The notes: generated by a model not told the origin, from the letters alone. Shown: positions 35,985-45,823, counted from the stretch's first letter. The stretch: DNA of 64,000 bases from Pueribacillus theae (GCF_003097615.1 NZ_QCZG01000021.1:1-64000); one strand, 5' to 3'. Translations and numbers: made by a program.

Positions 35985-37181
35985 TTGAAAAACGTACTTC
36001 ATCAAGATGTTTTAGATGCAATTTTTACAGAGCTTGACTCACACTTTGATGACGTTCAGAACTGGAGAAGGTATTTACACCAGTATCCAGAGCTTTCTTT
36101 TCAGGAAGAAAAAACCGCAGCTTATATTGCGGAAAAACTAACAAGCTTCGGACTTGAAGTGAAAACAAATATTGGCGGAAATGGCCTCGTTGGAATTTTG
36201 AAAGGAAAGGAACGAGGGAAAACCATTGCGCTAAGAGCGGATTTTGATGCACTTCCAATTAATGAGGAGAATTCGTTTCCATACAAATCACAAAACCCCA
36301 ATGTCATGCATGCTTGCGGACATGATGGGCATACCGCTGCTTTATTAGGTACTGCGCAGACATTGAGTAAATTTCGGGAAAACATAAAAGGAACAATCCT
36401 TTTTATTTTTCAACATGCCGAGGAAAAACCACCGGGTGGCGCGAAATCCATGATCGAAGAAAATGTTCTTGATGAAGTAGATTACATATTCGGTGCACAT
36501 CTTGCTTCTGACATTCCTTTAGGTAAAGCAGCTGTCGGGTCAGGGTACAAAATGGCCGCCGTGGATCGATTTGAAATTATCGTGGAAGGAAAAGGCGGGC
36601 ATGGAGGAAGACCGCATCACTCGATAGATGCACTTGTTATTGGGAGCGAGATTGTCGATTCTTTGCAGAAGATTGTCAGCCGAAGAATTGATCCTTTGAA
36701 AGCAGCCGTAGTCACCATTGGAGTTTTTCATGCGGGTAATGCGTTTAATATTATTCCTGACACGGCAAGAATAGAAGGTACTGTCCGCACATTCGATGAG
36801 AAGGTGCGTGATCAGGTCGAAGAAGAAATTTACTCCATTGTAAATGGAATCACAAGCGGATTTCATGCAACATATAAAATCGATTACCTTCGCGGATATC
36901 CCGCTTTGTTTAATCATAAAAAGGAAACAGAAATTGTCCAAAAACTCTTGTCGGATGTCTTTACGGATGAAGCGATCATTGACTTTGAACCATCAATGGC
37001 AGCGGAAGATTTCGCCTATTACTTAAAGGAAAAGCCGGGAACCTATTTTAGAATGGGTTCGCAAAATGAAAACGAGAATACACATTATCCGCATCACCAT
37101 CCAAAATTTGATATCGATGAGAAAGCTTTATTAAACATAGAAAAAGCATTTGTGAAAATCGTTTCACATTATTTATTTTAA
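35985..37181 (+). CDS. M20 (M20D) family amidohydrolase
   Basis: A 398-aa zinc hydrolase of the IAA-amino-acid/N-acyl-amino-acid amidohydrolase branch. Metal-binding positions are in HACGHDGH (about 105-112), the Glu pair in QHAEEKPPGG (about 140), His in FGAHLASD and the C-terminal HPKF-like region; a dimerisation domain lies between about 185 and 300. TTG 35985 follows GGGGGAG. It precedes a VOC gene and ssuACB on the same strand, but the 176-bp gap with the long repeat makes co-transcription uncertain. It may deacylate an imported amide or N-acyl amino acid. Confidence 0.87.
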   Translation: MKNVLHQDVLDAIFTELDSHFDDVQNWRRYLHQYPELSFQEEKTAAYIAEKLTSFGLEVKTNIGGNGLVGILKGKERGKTIALRADFDALPINEENSFPYKSQNPNVMHACGHDGHTAALLGTAQTLSKFRENIKGTILFIFQHAEEKPPGGAKSMIEENVLDEVDYIFGAHLASDIPLGKAAVGSGYKMAAVDRFEIIVEGKGGHGGRPHHSIDALVIGSEIVDSLQKIVSRRIDPLKAAVVTIGVFHAGNAFNIIPDTARIEGTVRTFDEKVRDQVEEEIYSIVNGITSGFHATYKIDYLRGYPALFNHKKETEIVQKLLSDVFTDEAIIDFEPSMAAEDFAYYLKEKPGTYFRMGSQNENENTHYPHHHPKFDIDEKALLNIEKAFVKIVSHYLF

Positions 37182-37192
37182 GTCCGTGTACA

Positions 37193-37341
37193 AAAAGGAG
37201 GACAACGAGAGGCAAGAAGGTCGAGGAAGCGCAGATTTGAGCACCGCAGCGTATGTTTGTAGGATACGTGAGGAGCGGAAAAGCAAGCTGACGAAGAGAT
37301 TCGCAGCCTATCGTTCCCGGACTTTTTGAACATCCTTTAAA
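37193..37341 (+). repeat. Long structured interspersed repeat, copy 2
   Basis: A 149-nt copy of the element at 10931-11140, lacking the extra segment of copy 1. It opens with AAAAAGGAGGACAAC and closes with GGACTTTTTGAACATCCTTT, whose AAAGG/CCTTT ends can pair. The internal CGTAT/ATACG hairpin is perfect. It lies between the M20 stop and the VOC gene start, ending 17 bp before ATG 37358. Confidence 0.75.
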
Positions 37342-37357
37342 GAATGGAGGCATAAAT

Positions 37358-38161
37358 ATGGGTTTTAAATTTGATCACTTAGTTCACTTTGTCGAGAAAC
37401 CGAAGAAAGTGATAAAGGAATTGGAAAAAAGGGGAATACACGCTGTTGAAGGTGGCAAGCATCAAAATCACGGAACGTATAATGCACTTTGTTATTTTGA
37501 CCTAAGCTACATCGAATTTCTCGGCACCTATGACAGGGAATTAATTAAACAAACGAAACACCCCCGGCATAGCATGAGAGAAACCATTGTAAAAAACAAG
37601 TTCAAAGAAGGTTTTGTCCGTTTTGCGGTGCGTACGACAGATATTGAAGGAGTAGCAGCTCGTTTCCGGGAGAAAGGCTTGACCGTAAATGGCCCTGTTC
37701 CTTTAAGTCGACAAAGGCCTGATGGCAGTGTTATCGAATGGCGGCTTTTGTATGCAGGTGATGAAAATGGCGCATTAGAATTGCCATTTATTATTCAATG
37801 GAATGAAAGCGATGAGGAAAGAAGAACCGACTTGATTGAGAGGCAAACCATTGTATCGCATCCATCCAAAGCAACTTTTTCACATCTTTCGCTGGCAGTG
37901 AATGATTTGGAGCAGACCGTTTCAAAATGGTCGCATCTGCTGGATCTAAACGAAGGAAAAGCGTTTATTGACAAGGATCTTCAGGCGAAATGCCAGACCT
38001 TGGAGCTTCCGGGTGGAAATTTGGTTTTCTGCACTCCGAATGGAGAAGGTGTTGTATCGGAGGTGCTTAAAAGGCAAGGTGAAAGCATATTTCAAGCAAA
38101 TTTTTCTGGAAATACGAATGAAACATTTGAATTGTTTGGCGGCGTTTATAAAGTAAACTAA
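37358..38161 (+). CDS. VOC-superfamily protein (glyoxalase-like)
   Basis: 267 aa with two vicinal-oxygen-chelate modules (about 3-135 and 165-265). The first starts FKFDHLVHFVEKPKKVIKEL, with a probable metal-ligand His, in the style of the glyoxalase-like_3 family; the second begins SHLSLAVNDLEQTVSKW. The family includes dioxygenases, isomerases and binding proteins. AATGGAGG before ATG 37358. Located 79 bp before ssuA, so it may act on the imported compound. Reaction not predictable. Confidence 0.8.
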   Translation: MGFKFDHLVHFVEKPKKVIKELEKRGIHAVEGGKHQNHGTYNALCYFDLSYIEFLGTYDRELIKQTKHPRHSMRETIVKNKFKEGFVRFAVRTTDIEGVAARFREKGLTVNGPVPLSRQRPDGSVIEWRLLYAGDENGALELPFIIQWNESDEERRTDLIERQTIVSHPSKATFSHLSLAVNDLEQTVSKWSHLLDLNEGKAFIDKDLQAKCQTLELPGGNLVFCTPNGEGVVSEVLKRQGESIFQANFSGNTNETFELFGGVYKVN

Positions 38162-38240
38162 CCTAAAATGGGAGTTTGTTTTTTAAAAATATAAATCCAA
38201 GTATTTAGATTGGATTAATCATCAAAGAGGAGCGAACATT

Positions 38241-39230
38241 ATGAAAGGCAGATTAAGCTTAGTATCATTTATGGCAGTATTATTCTCTTTTTCTATTATT
38301 CTAGGAGGATGCGGGTCGAAAGCCGAATCAAACGCTTCAGATAATAATAAAAAAGATGATGAGAAAACGATAAGCATCGGCTACCAAAAAGGCAATACGC
38401 TCAATATTTTAAAAGAAAGCGGCATATTGGAAGAGAAACTTGAAGGTAAAGGATACAATGTCGAATGGAGAGAATTCGTTCAAGGCGGCAAGGTTTTGGA
38501 AGCTCTTTATACTGGAAATATTGATTTTGGCCATGCAGCTGATGGGCCTGGAATTTTCGCACAGGCAGGAAACAAGCCATTAGTTTATGTTGGTGCAGAT
38601 TTGCCAAATCCTGAAGGAGTAGGTGTTCTGGTTCATAAGGATTCCGGTTTCCAATCGGTGGAGGATTTAAAAGGGAAAAAGATTGGTGCTTTGAAAGGCG
38701 GAAACCATCATTATTTGGCGATTCTTGCGGTCAAGGATGCAGGTTTGAGCATTGATGATGTGGAATGGGTCTTTTTGGAAGATGCAGCGCAATTGCGTTC
38801 AGCTTTTGAAACAAAGAAAATTGATGCCTTGGCAACATATGATCCTTTCTTTGCAAGTGCGGAAATCGACTTGGATACGATCAATCTGACAGAAGGAAAA
38901 GATTATGGCTATCCGAATCGAACATTTTACTATGCCAATGTAGATTTTAATAAAGAGCATCCTGAATTGGTAGATCTCGTTTTGAATGCAATCGACGAGT
39001 CGGATCAATGGGCGAATAAAAACAAGCCGGAGGTAGTAAAGCTAATTTCAAAAGCACTTGGGATCGATGCAAAAGTAATCGAGCGTGCTACAGATCGGCG
39101 TCAATATGCTGTTGAACGGGTCAATCAGGATATGATTGATGCACAACAAAAACAGGCGGATGTTTACTATGAGATCGGCTTGATTCCGGAAAAAGTCGAC
39201 GTTTCAAAAGACATGCCAATTAATGAATAA
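38241..39230 (+). CDS. ssuA: Aliphatic sulfonate ABC importer binding lipoprotein
   Basis: A lipoprotein (329 aa) with lipobox LGGC (Cys24) and a short Asn/Lys/Asp-rich linker. ISIGYQKGNTLNILKESG at the start of the mature domain is the SsuA signature, and HAADGPGIFAQAGNKPLVYVG and ALKGGNHHYLAI follow in the ligand cleft. Start ATG 38241 with AGAGGAG. First of the ssuA-ssuC-ssuB set, which imports alkanesulfonates as sulfur sources. Confidence 0.88.
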   Translation: MKGRLSLVSFMAVLFSFSIILGGCGSKAESNASDNNKKDDEKTISIGYQKGNTLNILKESGILEEKLEGKGYNVEWREFVQGGKVLEALYTGNIDFGHAADGPGIFAQAGNKPLVYVGADLPNPEGVGVLVHKDSGFQSVEDLKGKKIGALKGGNHHYLAILAVKDAGLSIDDVEWVFLEDAAQLRSAFETKKIDALATYDPFFASAEIDLDTINLTEGKDYGYPNRTFYYANVDFNKEHPELVDLVLNAIDESDQWANKNKPEVVKLISKALGIDAKVIERATDRRQYAVERVNQDMIDAQQKQADVYYEIGLIPEKVDVSKDMPINE

Positions 39231-39244
39231 AGGGGTGCAGAATA

Positions 39245-40012
39245 GTGAAGAACAGATTCGCACAACAAATCATCCCTTGGCTACTTCCGATATTATTCTT
39301 AACCGGATGGCAAATTGTTTCAGCAAATGAGTGGATTTCAACGCGGCTTATTCCAGCTCCGCTCACGGTAATCAAGAGTTTTTATGAGCTGGCTATATCA
39401 GGGGAATTGGCCTACCACATGGAAGGAAGCTTGCTGCGAGCGTTTGTCGGCTTATTGATTGGTGGCGGGATCGGATTCATTTTAGGGATTACGAATGGCT
39501 TATCCAAATTGTCATTCTCTTTTACGGATACGTCATTGCAAATGGTGCGCAATATCCCAAACCTGGCCCTAGTTCCTCTTGTCATCATATGGTTCGGGAT
39601 TGACGAAGCAGCCAAACTCTTCCTCGTTGCAATCGGGGTCATGTTTCCTGTTTATATCAATACGCTCCACGGCATAAAAAATATCGATGCGGGATTTATT
39701 GAAATGGGAAAAATGTATGGATTAAAAGGGTGGAAGCTATTCAAAGAAATTTTGCTTCCAGGCGCATTACCCTCCATATTTGTCGGTATCCGATATGCGT
39801 TAGGGGTCATGTGGCTGACTTTAATCGTTGCCGAAACAATTGCGACAGAAAGAGGTGTCGGTTATTTGGCTATGACAGCCCAGGAATTTATGCAAACGGA
39901 TGTCATTATTATTACGATTATCCTTTATGCACTGTTTGGAAAACTGGCGGATATGCTGGCGCGCTGGGGAGAGAGAAGAGCACTGCGCTGGCATAAAAGT
40001 TATATTCGTTAA
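39245..40012 (+). CDS. ssuC: Sulfonate ABC importer permease
   Basis: 255 aa with six predicted helices and the BPD_transp_1 coupling segment EILLPGALPSIFVGIRYALG. Typical SsuC features include STRLIPAPLTVIKSF near the N-terminus and MTAQEFMQTDVII near the C-terminus. GTG 39245 follows AAAGGGGTG, 14 bp after ssuA. Confidence 0.9.
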   Translation: MKNRFAQQIIPWLLPILFLTGWQIVSANEWISTRLIPAPLTVIKSFYELAISGELAYHMEGSLLRAFVGLLIGGGIGFILGITNGLSKLSFSFTDTSLQMVRNIPNLALVPLVIIWFGIDEAAKLFLVAIGVMFPVYINTLHGIKNIDAGFIEMGKMYGLKGWKLFKEILLPGALPSIFVGIRYALGVMWLTLIVAETIATERGVGYLAMTAQEFMQTDVIIITIILYALFGKLADMLARWGERRALRWHKSYIR

Positions 40013-40030
40013 TGAATTGGAGGGATATGG

Positions 40031-40777
40031 ATGGGCGAGTCATCCCAGGCAGCAATAAATGAAAAAACTGAGCAAATCAGGCTAGAGCAGATTGAAAAAC
40101 GTTTTGGCGAACAAACGGTATTGAAAAACTTGTCATTAACGATTGAAAAAGGAGAATTTATTGCGATTGTCGGCAAAAGCGGGAGTGGGAAAAGCACACT
40201 TTTGCGATTGGCAGCTGGACTGGATGAGCCAACCACAGGTCAAATTACGTATAACGGAATCCCTTTAAAAGAATCGGATATGAATGCCAAGATGATGTAT
40301 CAGGATTCAAGGCTTCTTCCATGGAAAACGGTCATAGACAATGTTGGCCTTGGGTTAAAACGTGGTTGGAAGAAGAAAGCTGAACAAACACTTGATCATG
40401 TTGGCCTGCTCCCTTTTAAAAATGAGTGGCCATCCAATCTATCTGGTGGGCAGCAGCAGCGTGTGGCCCTTGCCCGTGCATTGATGTATAATCCGACCTT
40501 GTTATTGCTGGATGAACCGTTAAGCGCATTGGACGCATTAACCCGCATGGAAATGCAGAATCTGATTGAAAAACTTTGGCTAGAACAGGGCTTCACAGCG
40601 CTTCTTGTCACGCATGATGTTCGAGAAGCGATAAAGCTTGGTGATCGAATTATATTGATTGAAGATGGGAAGATCACGCTTGATGTACAAAATACAGCGA
40701 AGCGTCCGCGAGCATTCTCAGATACAAAGCTGACATTACTGGAAAAAAATATACTGGATCGAATCATGAGCGCATAA
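40031..40777 (+). CDS. ssuB: Sulfonate ABC importer ATPase
   Basis: 248 aa. Walker A is GKSGSGKST, the Q-loop [13 protein letters not shown], the signature [15 protein letters not shown], Walker [13 protein letters not shown] and the switch His is in LVTHDVREA. The RLLPWK after the Q-loop is the SsuB form. 18 bp after ssuC, RBS GGAGGGA. Ends the operon; no ssuD monooxygenase gene follows. Confidence 0.9.
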   Translation: MGESSQAAINEKTEQIRLEQIEKRFGEQTVLKNLSLTIEKGEFIAIVGKSGSGKSTLLRLAAGLDEPTTGQITYNGIPLKESDMNAKMMYQDSRLLPWKTVIDNVGLGLKRGWKKKAEQTLDHVGLLPFKNEWPSNLSGGQQQRVALARALMYNPTLLLLDEPLSALDALTRMEMQNLIEKLWLEQGFTALLVTHDVREAIKLGDRIILIEDGKITLDVQNTAKRPRAFSDTKLTLLEKNILDRIMSA

Positions 40778-40805
40778 AAAAGTCTCCCATACCGGGAGGC
40801 TTTTT
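40776..40805. terminator. Bidirectional terminator
   Basis: AAAAAG-CTCCC pairs with GGGAG-CTTTTT around ATACC, between converging ssuB and the MFS gene. Confidence 0.85.
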
Positions 40806-40813
40806 GATACAAT

Positions 40814-42022
40814 TTATTCTTTGATTTGTGTTGGTTTGGGTGCGATGTGTACCTGTTGTTTTGCGGAAGAACTTACTTTTCGATAAAAAAGTAAAGCGAT
40901 GAGTGCAATGATTGATGCGGAGAAGTAAAGCTTCTCATAGCCAAAATGAGTTGCGACGATTCCCAATAAAAAGGAACCCGCAGCAATGCCGCTATCAAAG
41001 AATGTAAAGAACGTTGACGTAGCATGGGCACTGCGATCGGTACGGGCGGATTGGATCGCCATCGTTTGAAAACAAGGGACGAGCGTTCCGTAGCCTAAGC
41101 CAAGCAACGCACCGGCAAAAAGCAAAAGAAACGCAGAATTAGCCAAACTTAACGCGATTAATCCAGCCGTAAAAAGAATCAGCGAAGGAAAGACGACAAT
41201 GTTCGGCCCTTTTGCGTCAAACAGACGGCCAACAAATGGTCTTGAGAGCAGCATCACAACAGCAAAAACGACAAAGAAATAGCTGGCGGCTGCCATTAAC
41301 CCTTTTTGTTGTGCATACACTGAAATAAATGAGAGGACGGTAGAATAACTAAATGCAACTAAAAAACCGACAGATGCAATAGGAAATGCCTTTCGTTCAA
41401 ATAAGTCATCAAAGGACATTTTCATACTTTTGCTTGCTTGATGATGAACAGAGGAAACCTGAATGGAACTTGAAAAAAGGACGCCTCCAATCATAAGTAC
41501 GGTAAACACAATAAATAAAACTGTAAATGTTGAAGATTGCAAGAGCGTTAACGCGATAAAAGGCCCGGCTACGACAGCGATGTTATTCGACATCACAAAG
41601 TAACCTAAGCCTTCACCTTTCCTTGATATGGGCACAAGATCGGCTGCGATCGATCCCGTCGCGGTTGTTGCGATGCTGAACCAAAGCCCATGAAAGAAGC
41701 GAAGGGCAAGAAGCAAGTAAAACTCTGTAAGCCATATATAAAGAACGGTCGATAGGAGAAAGAAAATCAAACAAATAATCAATACTTTTTTCTTTCCGAA
41801 AACGTCTAATATCTTTCCTGACAAAGGGCGTATAAGTATTGCAGACAATAAAAAAACAGTGACAACAAGTCCTGCATCTGAGCCCGATCTTTGTAGATTG
41901 TCAACGACGTAAATTGGCAATGTCGTCAAGAGTGCGTAAAAGATTAAAAAAATAAAAAAATTGGTGATCGTAATCCCAATAAAGTTCTTCGTCCATATTG
42001 GATCTTTTCTATGATTCGTCAT
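40814..42022 (-). CDS. MFS transporter
   Basis: A 402-aa, 12-helix major facilitator of the drug:proton/YwoG-like type. GKILDVFGKKKVL between helices 2 and 3 is the family loop motif (G-x-x-x-D-x-x-G-x-K/R), mirrored by GRLFDAKGPNIV in the second half. RBS AAAGGAAG before ATG 42022. Monocistronic. Substrate unknown. Confidence 0.85.
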   Translation of the reverse strand: MTNHRKDPIWTKNFIGITITNFFIFLIFYALLTTLPIYVVDNLQRSGSDAGLVVTVFLLSAILIRPLSGKILDVFGKKKVLIICLIFFLLSTVLYIWLTEFYLLLALRFFHGLWFSIATTATGSIAADLVPISRKGEGLGYFVMSNNIAVVAGPFIALTLLQSSTFTVLFIVFTVLMIGGVLFSSSIQVSSVHHQASKSMKMSFDDLFERKAFPIASVGFLVAFSYSTVLSFISVYAQQKGLMAAASYFFVVFAVVMLLSRPFVGRLFDAKGPNIVVFPSLILFTAGLIALSLANSAFLLLFAGALLGLGYGTLVPCFQTMAIQSARTDRSAHATSTFFTFFDSGIAAGSFLLGIVATHFGYEKLYFSASIIALIALLFYRKVSSSAKQQVHIAPKPTQIKE

Positions 42023-42180
42023 GATGAAACTTCCTTTCTACTCGCCGCACCTGAATATTATAACATAGTTTGCCTACCTATGATTAAGAATTTCATTGCG
42101 AAGAAAACCAAAAAAAGTTAACATGTAAAGTGCAAATCTTCGACGAAATTTTTATTAAATAAAATATAGGAGGGACTCAT

Positions 42181-43164
42181 TTGGAAGATAGAATCAATGT
42201 TGGCATTGTCGGTTACGGTAACTTGGGAAAAGGGGTTTTGTCTGCGATAAGCCAAAATCCCGATATGAAGGCAGTAGCTGTCTTTACAAGAAGGGATCCT
42301 GGTACATTAACGATTGTAAACGATGTGAAAGCTGAACACATCTCGAATATCGAGCATTATAAAAATAAGATCGATGTGATGATTCTTTGTGGCGGTTCAG
42401 CAACCGATTTACCCGAACAAGGGCCAAGCATCGCAAAACTCTTCAACACGATTGACAGTTATGATACGCATGCAAAAATTCCGGAATATTTCGAGGCGGT
42501 GAACGAATCGGCGAAAGCGAGCGGAAAAACGAGCATTATTTCTGTAGGATGGGATCCAGGTTTGTTTTCTCTTAATCGCATGTTTATGGAAGCCGTCCTT
42601 CCTGAAGGCAAAACGTATACATTTTGGGGAAAGGGCCTAAGCCAAGGGCACTCTGACGCTGTCAGAAGAGTCGAAGGCGTGAAGGCTGGTGTACAATACA
42701 CCATTCCAATTGAGGAAGCGATGGAACGGGTAAGAAATGGAGAAAATCCTGAATTATCAACAGCGGAAAAGCACTTCCGTGATTGCTATGTCGTCGCGGA
42801 AGAAGGGGCAGATAAGGAAAAAATCGAGAGAGATATTAAAACAATGCCTAACTATTTCGCAGATTACGAAACAAAAGTAACATTTATCACTGAAGAGGAG
42901 TTAAAGAAAAACCACTCAAACATGCCTCATGGAGGTGTGGTGATCCATAGCGGCAAAACGGGTGATGGGAATAAGCAAAATATTGAATTCTCACTTGCGC
43001 TTGAAAGCAACCCGGAATTTACGGCGAGCGTCCTCGTTGCTTATGCGAGAGCCGCATACCGCATGAGCAAAGAAGGGCAAGCAGGCGCAAAAACGGTTTA
43101 CGATGTACCGCCCGGATACGTATCCATCAAATCGGCTGAACAATTAAGAAAAGAATTGCTGTAA
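42181..43164 (+). CDS. ddh: meso-Diaminopimelate D-dehydrogenase
   Basis: NADPH-dependent enzyme making meso-diaminopimelate from tetrahydrodipicolinate and ammonia in one step, for lysine and peptidoglycan. 327 aa with NADP fold VGIVGYGNLGKGV (about 7-19), FTRRDP, and the substrate-binding motifs SVGWDPGLFSLNR, GKGLSQGHSDAVRRVEGV and HGGVVIHSG. Length and motifs match Ddh of Lysinibacillus and Corynebacterium. TTG 42181 follows AGGAGG. Monocistronic. Confidence 0.95.
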   Translation: MEDRINVGIVGYGNLGKGVLSAISQNPDMKAVAVFTRRDPGTLTIVNDVKAEHISNIEHYKNKIDVMILCGGSATDLPEQGPSIAKLFNTIDSYDTHAKIPEYFEAVNESAKASGKTSIISVGWDPGLFSLNRMFMEAVLPEGKTYTFWGKGLSQGHSDAVRRVEGVKAGVQYTIPIEEAMERVRNGENPELSTAEKHFRDCYVVAEEGADKEKIERDIKTMPNYFADYETKVTFITEEELKKNHSNMPHGGVVIHSGKTGDGNKQNIEFSLALESNPEFTASVLVAYARAAYRMSKEGQAGAKTVYDVPPGYVSIKSAEQLRKELL

Positions 43165-43170
43165 CATCAA

Positions 43171-43208
43171 TGAGCAACCGAATCGAAAGGGACGGTTGCT
43201 CTTATTTC
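43171..43208. terminator. Bidirectional terminator
   Basis: A perfect 9-bp stem, GAGCAACCG / CGGTTGCTC, with T-rich end, between converging ddh and the alpha/beta hydrolase gene. Confidence 0.8.
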
Positions 43209-44583
43209 ATTTCAATGGATCGTAATCACGCAGTTTTGACGTGAATTTCAACCCATAGCGTTTATCGGCCACAACGTCGGGATCTAAAATCTCATCCCCT
43301 TCAGGCACTTTCCCTTCCTCAACCCATTTATCAAGGTCCAGTAACGCTTGAATTTCTTCTTGAGACGTAAATTTGCAATGGCCGACTCCCCGAATCGCTC
43401 TTGAGACTAACAAGTTGGATTTTCCGTGTTTGATTGCTCTCTTTTTGTAAATTTGTTCCATAGAGAATGGGACGTACAAGTCGCCGAGTGTATGAAGAGT
43501 TACAGTCGGAACCCGTAAATTCCCAGTGACTTTTGGAATTTTTGAGAACCCGCTGCGATTTTTGGCCAGGGGGTTATGGGACACGCGAAGTACACTGTCG
43601 TTAAACGTTTGCTCCTCTTTGGACATTTCTGGATTGTAATCTAGTTGATAAATCATATTTGTTGTATCAATGATATTGCCTGGCGCTACCTCGAAGTACG
43701 GGTTTTTAGGAAACTGTTGAAGCAACAAATCGTTGAATCGATGGCGATAGGCAAGATCGAATAATGGGCGTTTTCCACCTGATAGGTTTTCAGTAACGAC
43801 GCTTAATTTCGCACCTGCTGTTGTGAGTTCTTTAAACACGGTGGCGCCTGTATATGGCTCTTTCGTTACACCGTTTCCCAACTTTTCCCGCAGTTTAGGC
43901 AAGACTACCTTATCATATTCACCATCTGCAGGAAATTGTTGGTTTTCTTTTCTGATTCCGGCAAGGGCTTGGGCAGCGAGCCCGTGTGCTGTAAAGAAAT
44001 TAAAAAGCTCAATATCGCCCATCACGCCGCACATTGGAACCGCTCCATCTACATTCACATATTGCTCTGCATAAACGCCTGCAATATGTCCACCCATCGA
44101 ATGGCCCATGATGTAAGTGCGTCTAGGTATCCCTACATGGTTACGGAATAATCTATTCAACGCATGAGTATCTTTTATACCTGTTTCTACATCATACCTG
44201 TTTGTACTGTAGCTGGAAGCGGCCCAGGCATATCCTTCCTGAAGGAGCTCTTTTCGAAATGGCGGCTCAGTGATTGTAAGCTTTGAACTTGTTCCCCGGT
44301 AGCCATGGGCGTATAAGACAAGCTTGCCGTTCCATTTTTTAGGGACTTCAATCCAATAGCCTGCACCATTTTCAATTCCCCTAAAGATTTCGCTGTCCTC
44401 AAATCCTTTTAAATGTTTAAGTGAATGCATTTGCATCATATCGACGAAGTAAGTTTGGTCCGTCTCTTCGCTAGAAACAGGTTTAAACGTTTCTATCTCA
44501 TCGTTTTGCCCGTTCGTATTAGGGAAAGTAGGGCTTATCAAAAAAATTGCTGCAATCATAGCATGAATGATTCCTTGAACCAT
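43207..44583 (-). CDS. Secreted alpha/beta hydrolase
   Basis: 458 aa with a signal peptide (about 1-22). The nucleophile elbow is GHSMGG (about 158-163), the oxyanion region AHGYRG, and a late His in GVGHCKF (about residue 400) completes the likely triad. The protein is exported and probably hydrolyses an ester or peptide, but no precise family is recognised. The frame is open to 44700, but GGAGG lies 6 nt before ATG 44583, and starting there gives the signal peptide. Divergent from the next gene. Confidence 0.75.
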   Translation of the reverse strand: MVQGIIHAMIAAIFLISPTFPNTNGQNDEIETFKPVSSEETDQTYFVDMMQMHSLKHLKGFEDSEIFRGIENGAGYWIEVPKKWNGKLVLYAHGYRGTSSKLTITEPPFRKELLQEGYAWAASSYSTNRYDVETGIKDTHALNRLFRNHVGIPRRTYIMGHSMGGHIAGVYAEQYVNVDGAVPMCGVMGDIELFNFFTAHGLAAQALAGIRKENQQFPADGEYDKVVLPKLREKLGNGVTKEPYTGATVFKELTTAGAKLSVVTENLSGGKRPLFDLAYRHRFNDLLLQQFPKNPYFEVAPGNIIDTTNMIYQLDYNPEMSKEEQTFNDSVLRVSHNPLAKNRSGFSKIPKVTGNLRVPTVTLHTLGDLYVPFSMEQIYKKRAIKHGKSNLLVSRAIRGVGHCKFTSQEEIQALLDLDKWVEEGKVPEGDEILDPDVVADKRYGLKFTSKLRDYDPLK

Positions 44584-44716
44584 AAAGATCCTCCAGTCCT
44601 GAATCCGGCTTCGGGCCTCTGAACATTTTTTTAATGGGTGTTCACCCATCATTTTTTTACGCATAAAGTAAGTTGTAGAAGGAAAATCGATTTCGCACAC
44701 AAAGGATGTGTTTTGG

Positions 44717-45823
44717 GTGAAAGGAAAAATAACGAATTATTTTGCCGGCGGAAATACATCGGTTGGTTTTTACAGTTTATTTTCCTCCAACTTGAATGAT
44801 CTTAAACGCCTTTTCATTCTAAAAGGAGGGCCGGGAACGGGCAAATCTTTTTTAATTAAAACCATTGGAAAAGAATGGGTGAATCGGGGCTATGACATTG
44901 AATATATGTACTGCTCTTCTGATAAAGAGTCGGTTGACGGTGTCATTATACAAAAGTTAAAAACCGGCATCGTGGACGGAACAAATCCGCATGTCATCGA
45001 ACCACGGTTCCCTGGTGTGATTGACGACTATGTAAATTTGGGGGTTGCATGGGATGCAGAAAAGTTAAGAAAAAACAAAGAGGATATTATAGATCATACA
45101 GAGCAAGTGAGTGCGGCATTCAAGTCCGCTTATGAAGCATTTGGCGATGCACTTATTTTTCATAACGAGAGAAAAAAGCGGTTGAGCCCTTATATCGATC
45201 GAAAGAAGATGGAAGTGTTAGTGAATGAACTCATAGCGACTTTTTTTAAAGAAAAAAAGGAGTCGGCAAAACCTCACATCAAGCATCGTTTCCACGGAGC
45301 GAATACGCCGACAGGGACGGTAGATTTTATCAGTGAACTAACGAGTGATGTGGGAAACCGCTATCTTTTAAAAGGGCGGCCAGGCGTTGGAAAATCAACG
45401 CTGCTAAAATCACTTGCTTCTGCTGCCGAGAACCGAGGCTTTGACACGGAAATCTACCACTGTGAATTCGAGCCTGAACGTGTTGATCTTCTCGTTGTAA
45501 AGGAATTAGACCTTGCAATTTTTGACAGCACGCCGCCGCATGAGTATGCCCCGGAACGAAAAAACGATAAAGTGATTGACTTGGAATCGGAAGTTCTTGT
45601 TTCCGATGTGAGTGAAAAAGACAGCTTTAAGATTCAAATAGCAGAGGAACAATTTGCCGCAAAAATGAAAGAAGGCTTAGGCGCGTTGGCGCATGCGAAA
45701 GCACTTCGTGATACGTTGGAAGGGTACTATATACATGCAATGGACTTTACAATCACAGGGCAAATAAGAAAAGAAATCGACGATGAGATCAAACAGATTG
45801 CAAAAGAAAAAGGCAATAAGTGA
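44717..45823 (+). CDS. PRK06851-type ATPase with two P-loops
   Basis: 368 aa made of two similar halves. Each opens with a phosphate-binding loop, GGPGTGKS (about 37-44) and GRPGVGKST (about 219-227), followed by a short NTPase core with YCSSDKESVDGV and YHCEFEPERVDLLV at matching places. It agrees with the PRK06851 group of ATPases found in Bacillales and Clostridia, of unknown function. GTG 44708 is possible; AAAGGA is 10 nt before GTG 44717. Monocistronic. Confidence 0.75.
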   Translation: MKGKITNYFAGGNTSVGFYSLFSSNLNDLKRLFILKGGPGTGKSFLIKTIGKEWVNRGYDIEYMYCSSDKESVDGVIIQKLKTGIVDGTNPHVIEPRFPGVIDDYVNLGVAWDAEKLRKNKEDIIDHTEQVSAAFKSAYEAFGDALIFHNERKKRLSPYIDRKKMEVLVNELIATFFKEKKESAKPHIKHRFHGANTPTGTVDFISELTSDVGNRYLLKGRPGVGKSTLLKSLASAAENRGFDTEIYHCEFEPERVDLLVVKELDLAIFDSTPPHEYAPERKNDKVIDLESEVLVSDVSEKDSFKIQIAEEQFAAKMKEGLGALAHAKALRDTLEGYYIHAMDFTITGQIRKEIDDEIKQIAKEKGNK

